Shown here: positions 62,261 to 64,000 of the stretch, piece by piece
Layout of the letters: the number at the start of each line of letters is the position of its first letter
Position numbering within the stretch: the stretch's first letter is position 1
NCBI GenBank assembly: GCA_020975725.1
Contig: QXJR01000022.1
Coordinates: 1-64,000, forward strand
Direction: 5' to 3'
DNA: 64,000 nt
Origin: Picocystis sp. L7
Lineage: Eukaryota > Chlorophyta > Picocystophyceae > Picocystales > Picocystaceae
Notes under the pieces: generated by a model
What the model saw: the letters and a program-made list of their open reading frames with translations, nothing else
Told to the model about the DNA's origin: nothing
The model's database searches: none
Program-made: the position numbers and the translations under genes

Positions 62261-64000
62261 ATGAGCGGAAGCTTCGACGTCGTCGATGCGCCTACGCCGA
62301 CCTCCATCATCCGCAAGCGAACGGTGCTTGGAGAGCTCGAAAACACCGTGCTCCAGAGCCGCGGATCGAACGCCAAGAAGAAAGCCAAGAAGAACCGCAA
62401 GTCCATGGGCAGGAGAGTTAGCTTCGCGCCCATCGAGATGCGGGTGCACGTCTACGAAAGGGTGCGTGCGACACACGTGGATGGCGCATTTCGATCGAAG
62501 AAGACGGACGAACGAACGCGCACGATGGACGTTGCGAACCAACATCACAGGCTGACGCCGAGGCACGGAACGTCCGAAGGACGAGGACTACGAATCGCCA
62601 CTCCGACCTGCGGAAACGGACGGGAACGAAACGGTCGAAGACATGGACATTACGGCCAACCTCGAAGACAGGATGGCCAACGAAGACGTGACTGCCGAGC
62701 TTCCTAATCTTGCTCAATTGGTGCAGGAAGACGAGTCCATGGATGTCAAGGACGTCCACAGCGAAGATATGGACGAGACCATCAACCTCAGCAAGGTTCT
62801 CTCTGGAGAGACAGGGCCGACACACAGCGATGCTCGAACTGTGGAATTGCCAGCGCCTGTGGATAACGGTGAAGAGGTGGACCAGGAACACCAAGTAGAG
62901 CCGAGCAAAGAAGAGGATGAGGTTGAACATCATGCGGTGGAAGAAGACGAAGATTTTACCATGGGTTATGGCGATCTATTGGAGAAGGGCATGCATCCAG
63001 CCTGGGGTGCTAAACAAAGCTTGGCAGCGGACGAGACGGATGTCACCTTGGAAGTACCAACAAAAGAGGCAGAAGTGGTCGGGCCAACTCCTTCATCTGC
63101 CGAGGCAACAGAAACTGATCGGTTTGATCTCACGGGGAATGCTCGTTCCAAACTTGGTGATAACACTTTCCAACTTGTGTTTGGCAAGGCCAGCCCGGCT
63201 GGCAGTGAACCATCAATGAGCGGCTTGACCGGGGATATTTCTTTTGGACCTGCAGGAAGTGCAGGGAATACAACCAGATTGCTGAACAACAACACAACGA
63301 CTGGAAGCATCGAATTCACACCCATGTCTAATCCCGGGGGGAGTCCCACTCCATCGATGAAGTCCTCCAGACGCAGGAAGTCGTTTGGCGGCGAACTCCT
63401 ACACCAATCTTCAGAACAACTGAAAGGAATCTATCGTCGCTCGTCTTTGCTTCCTTCACTAGAGAAACCGATGCACATGTCAGATCAGGAACGCAATGCG
63501 GAGGAAAAGCCTGATGTGGCGGAGAACGACGGCTTCAAGAATTCCAAGCCAGACTCCCAGATAACTGTGCAGCACAACAGCTTTGATCACAGAGAATACA
63601 CTAAGGCGCAAGAGCAAGAGGCTAAGGAAGCCTTCCCATATGCAGCAAATGATATTCTCAATGAGAACCCTGCCCCAGCTGAGAGAAGGGTGGACCAGAA
63701 GCCAGAAAGACCAGTGACCGGACAGGAAAACACCAATACCAGACACACAGAAATGACCGACTTGCTGCCAGACACCACTGAAACAGGAGACGTGGATTAC
63801 GGTGTGACTGGTACGGACGACTTGGATACAGGAAAGGGTAGAGGCTCAGAGGAACTGGCTCAAAGGAACGACATGTCATTCACAGCTCGCAAGGATGTGA
63901 CTGAAATGACGGACCTGCTGCCCCCGTCTTCTGTCGAACCAACCTCTGCCAATGTGCACCCTCAGGAGCAGGAGGTATCAGCAAATGTGCAGAGGCTACC
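62261..64000 (+). CDS. KNL1/Spc105-like kinetochore scaffold, N-terminal part (runs off window)
   Basis: Exon 1 is 62,261-62,461 and exon 2 starts at 62,580 and is open to the window end; the intron is 118 bp, GTGCGT...AG, phase 0. Exon 1 has a basic linker and GRRVSFAPIEMRVHVYE, which matches the PP1-docking RVSF motif region of KNL1 (RRVSFAxxxxV). A SIIRKRTVLGEL segment before it could be the SILK-like motif. Exon 2 is acidic and disordered with repeated Met-centred motifs: EDMDITANL, EDMDETINL, TEMTDLLPD and TEMTDLLPP. These resemble the MELT repeats that recruit Bub3-Bub1 after Mps1 phosphorylation. The C-terminal RWD domains would lie outside the window. The acceptor was chosen as the AG that keeps the frame; the AG at 62,549-62,550 runs into a stop. 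Confidence 0.72.

Noticed and set aside
61726-62421. 231-codon frame overlapping the start of the KNL1-like gene
   Set aside because: It is Pro/Arg-rich translation of C-rich promoter sequence. The frame from 62,261 carries the RVSF motif and splices cleanly to the MELT-like exon.
1-64000. tRNA, rRNA or other structured RNA genes
   Set aside because: I looked for A/B-box patterns and rRNA-like stretches and saw none I could support by eye. A covariance-model scan would decide.

Overview
The window is the left end of a eukaryotic chromosome. It opens with the C-rich strand of a TTTAGGG-type telomere. Genes further in include a thylakoid-lumen type FKBP with a twin-arginine transfer signal and a trigger factor, so the host is almost certainly photosynthetic. 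Genes are compact and mostly uninterrupted; the few introns seen are 92-118 nt with GT...AG ends. I infer a unicellular alga. A red alga is one option, since an alpha-galactosidase would suit floridoside metabolism, but a green or cryptophyte-like alga is not excluded.

Bases 1-28,226 are a repeat-dominated subtelomere with no host gene that I can recognise. In order: (1) a broken Gypsy-type LTR element pointing at the telomere and cut by it; (2) 28 copies of a 187-bp satellite (4689-9954) with no stop trinucleotide on either strand; (3) a gag remnant, then a whole-looking 7.7-kb Gypsy-type element (11,323-19,065), then the 3' part of a different Gypsy lineage ending in a 209-bp LTR; (4) the gag end of another reverse-strand Gypsy element; (5) a complete PIF/Harbinger DNA transposon (23,529-28,226) with terminal inverted repeats, a 3-bp target duplication, convergent transposase and Myb/SANT-like genes, and a large internal minisatellite. 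The notable system is that three distinguishable Gypsy copies carry a cytosine-5 DNA methyltransferase domain between RNase H and integrase.

Bases 28,227-64,000 are gene-bearing with decayed transposons between. Genes in order: GH36 alpha-galactosidase (+), single-domain rhodanese (-), trigger factor (+), lumenal FKBP (-), 3-mercaptopyruvate sulfurtransferase-like protein (-), DEAD-box helicase (-), a two-domain glycosyltransferase (+), a voltage-sensor/adenylyl cyclase fusion (-), an ankyrin-DHHC palmitoyltransferase (+, four exons) and the start of a KNL1/Spc105-like kinetochore scaffold (+, two exons, running off the window). Between helicase and cyclase lie a Mutator-like remnant, a second, decayed Harbinger element with identifiable ends (45,438-48,632), a fragment of a third, and a 0.4-kb dispersed repeat in inverted copies.

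Divergent pairs (rhodanese/trigger factor, cyclase/DHHC) share intergenic regions with repeated short motifs. Trigger factor and FKBP are convergent neighbours and may both serve plastid protein folding.
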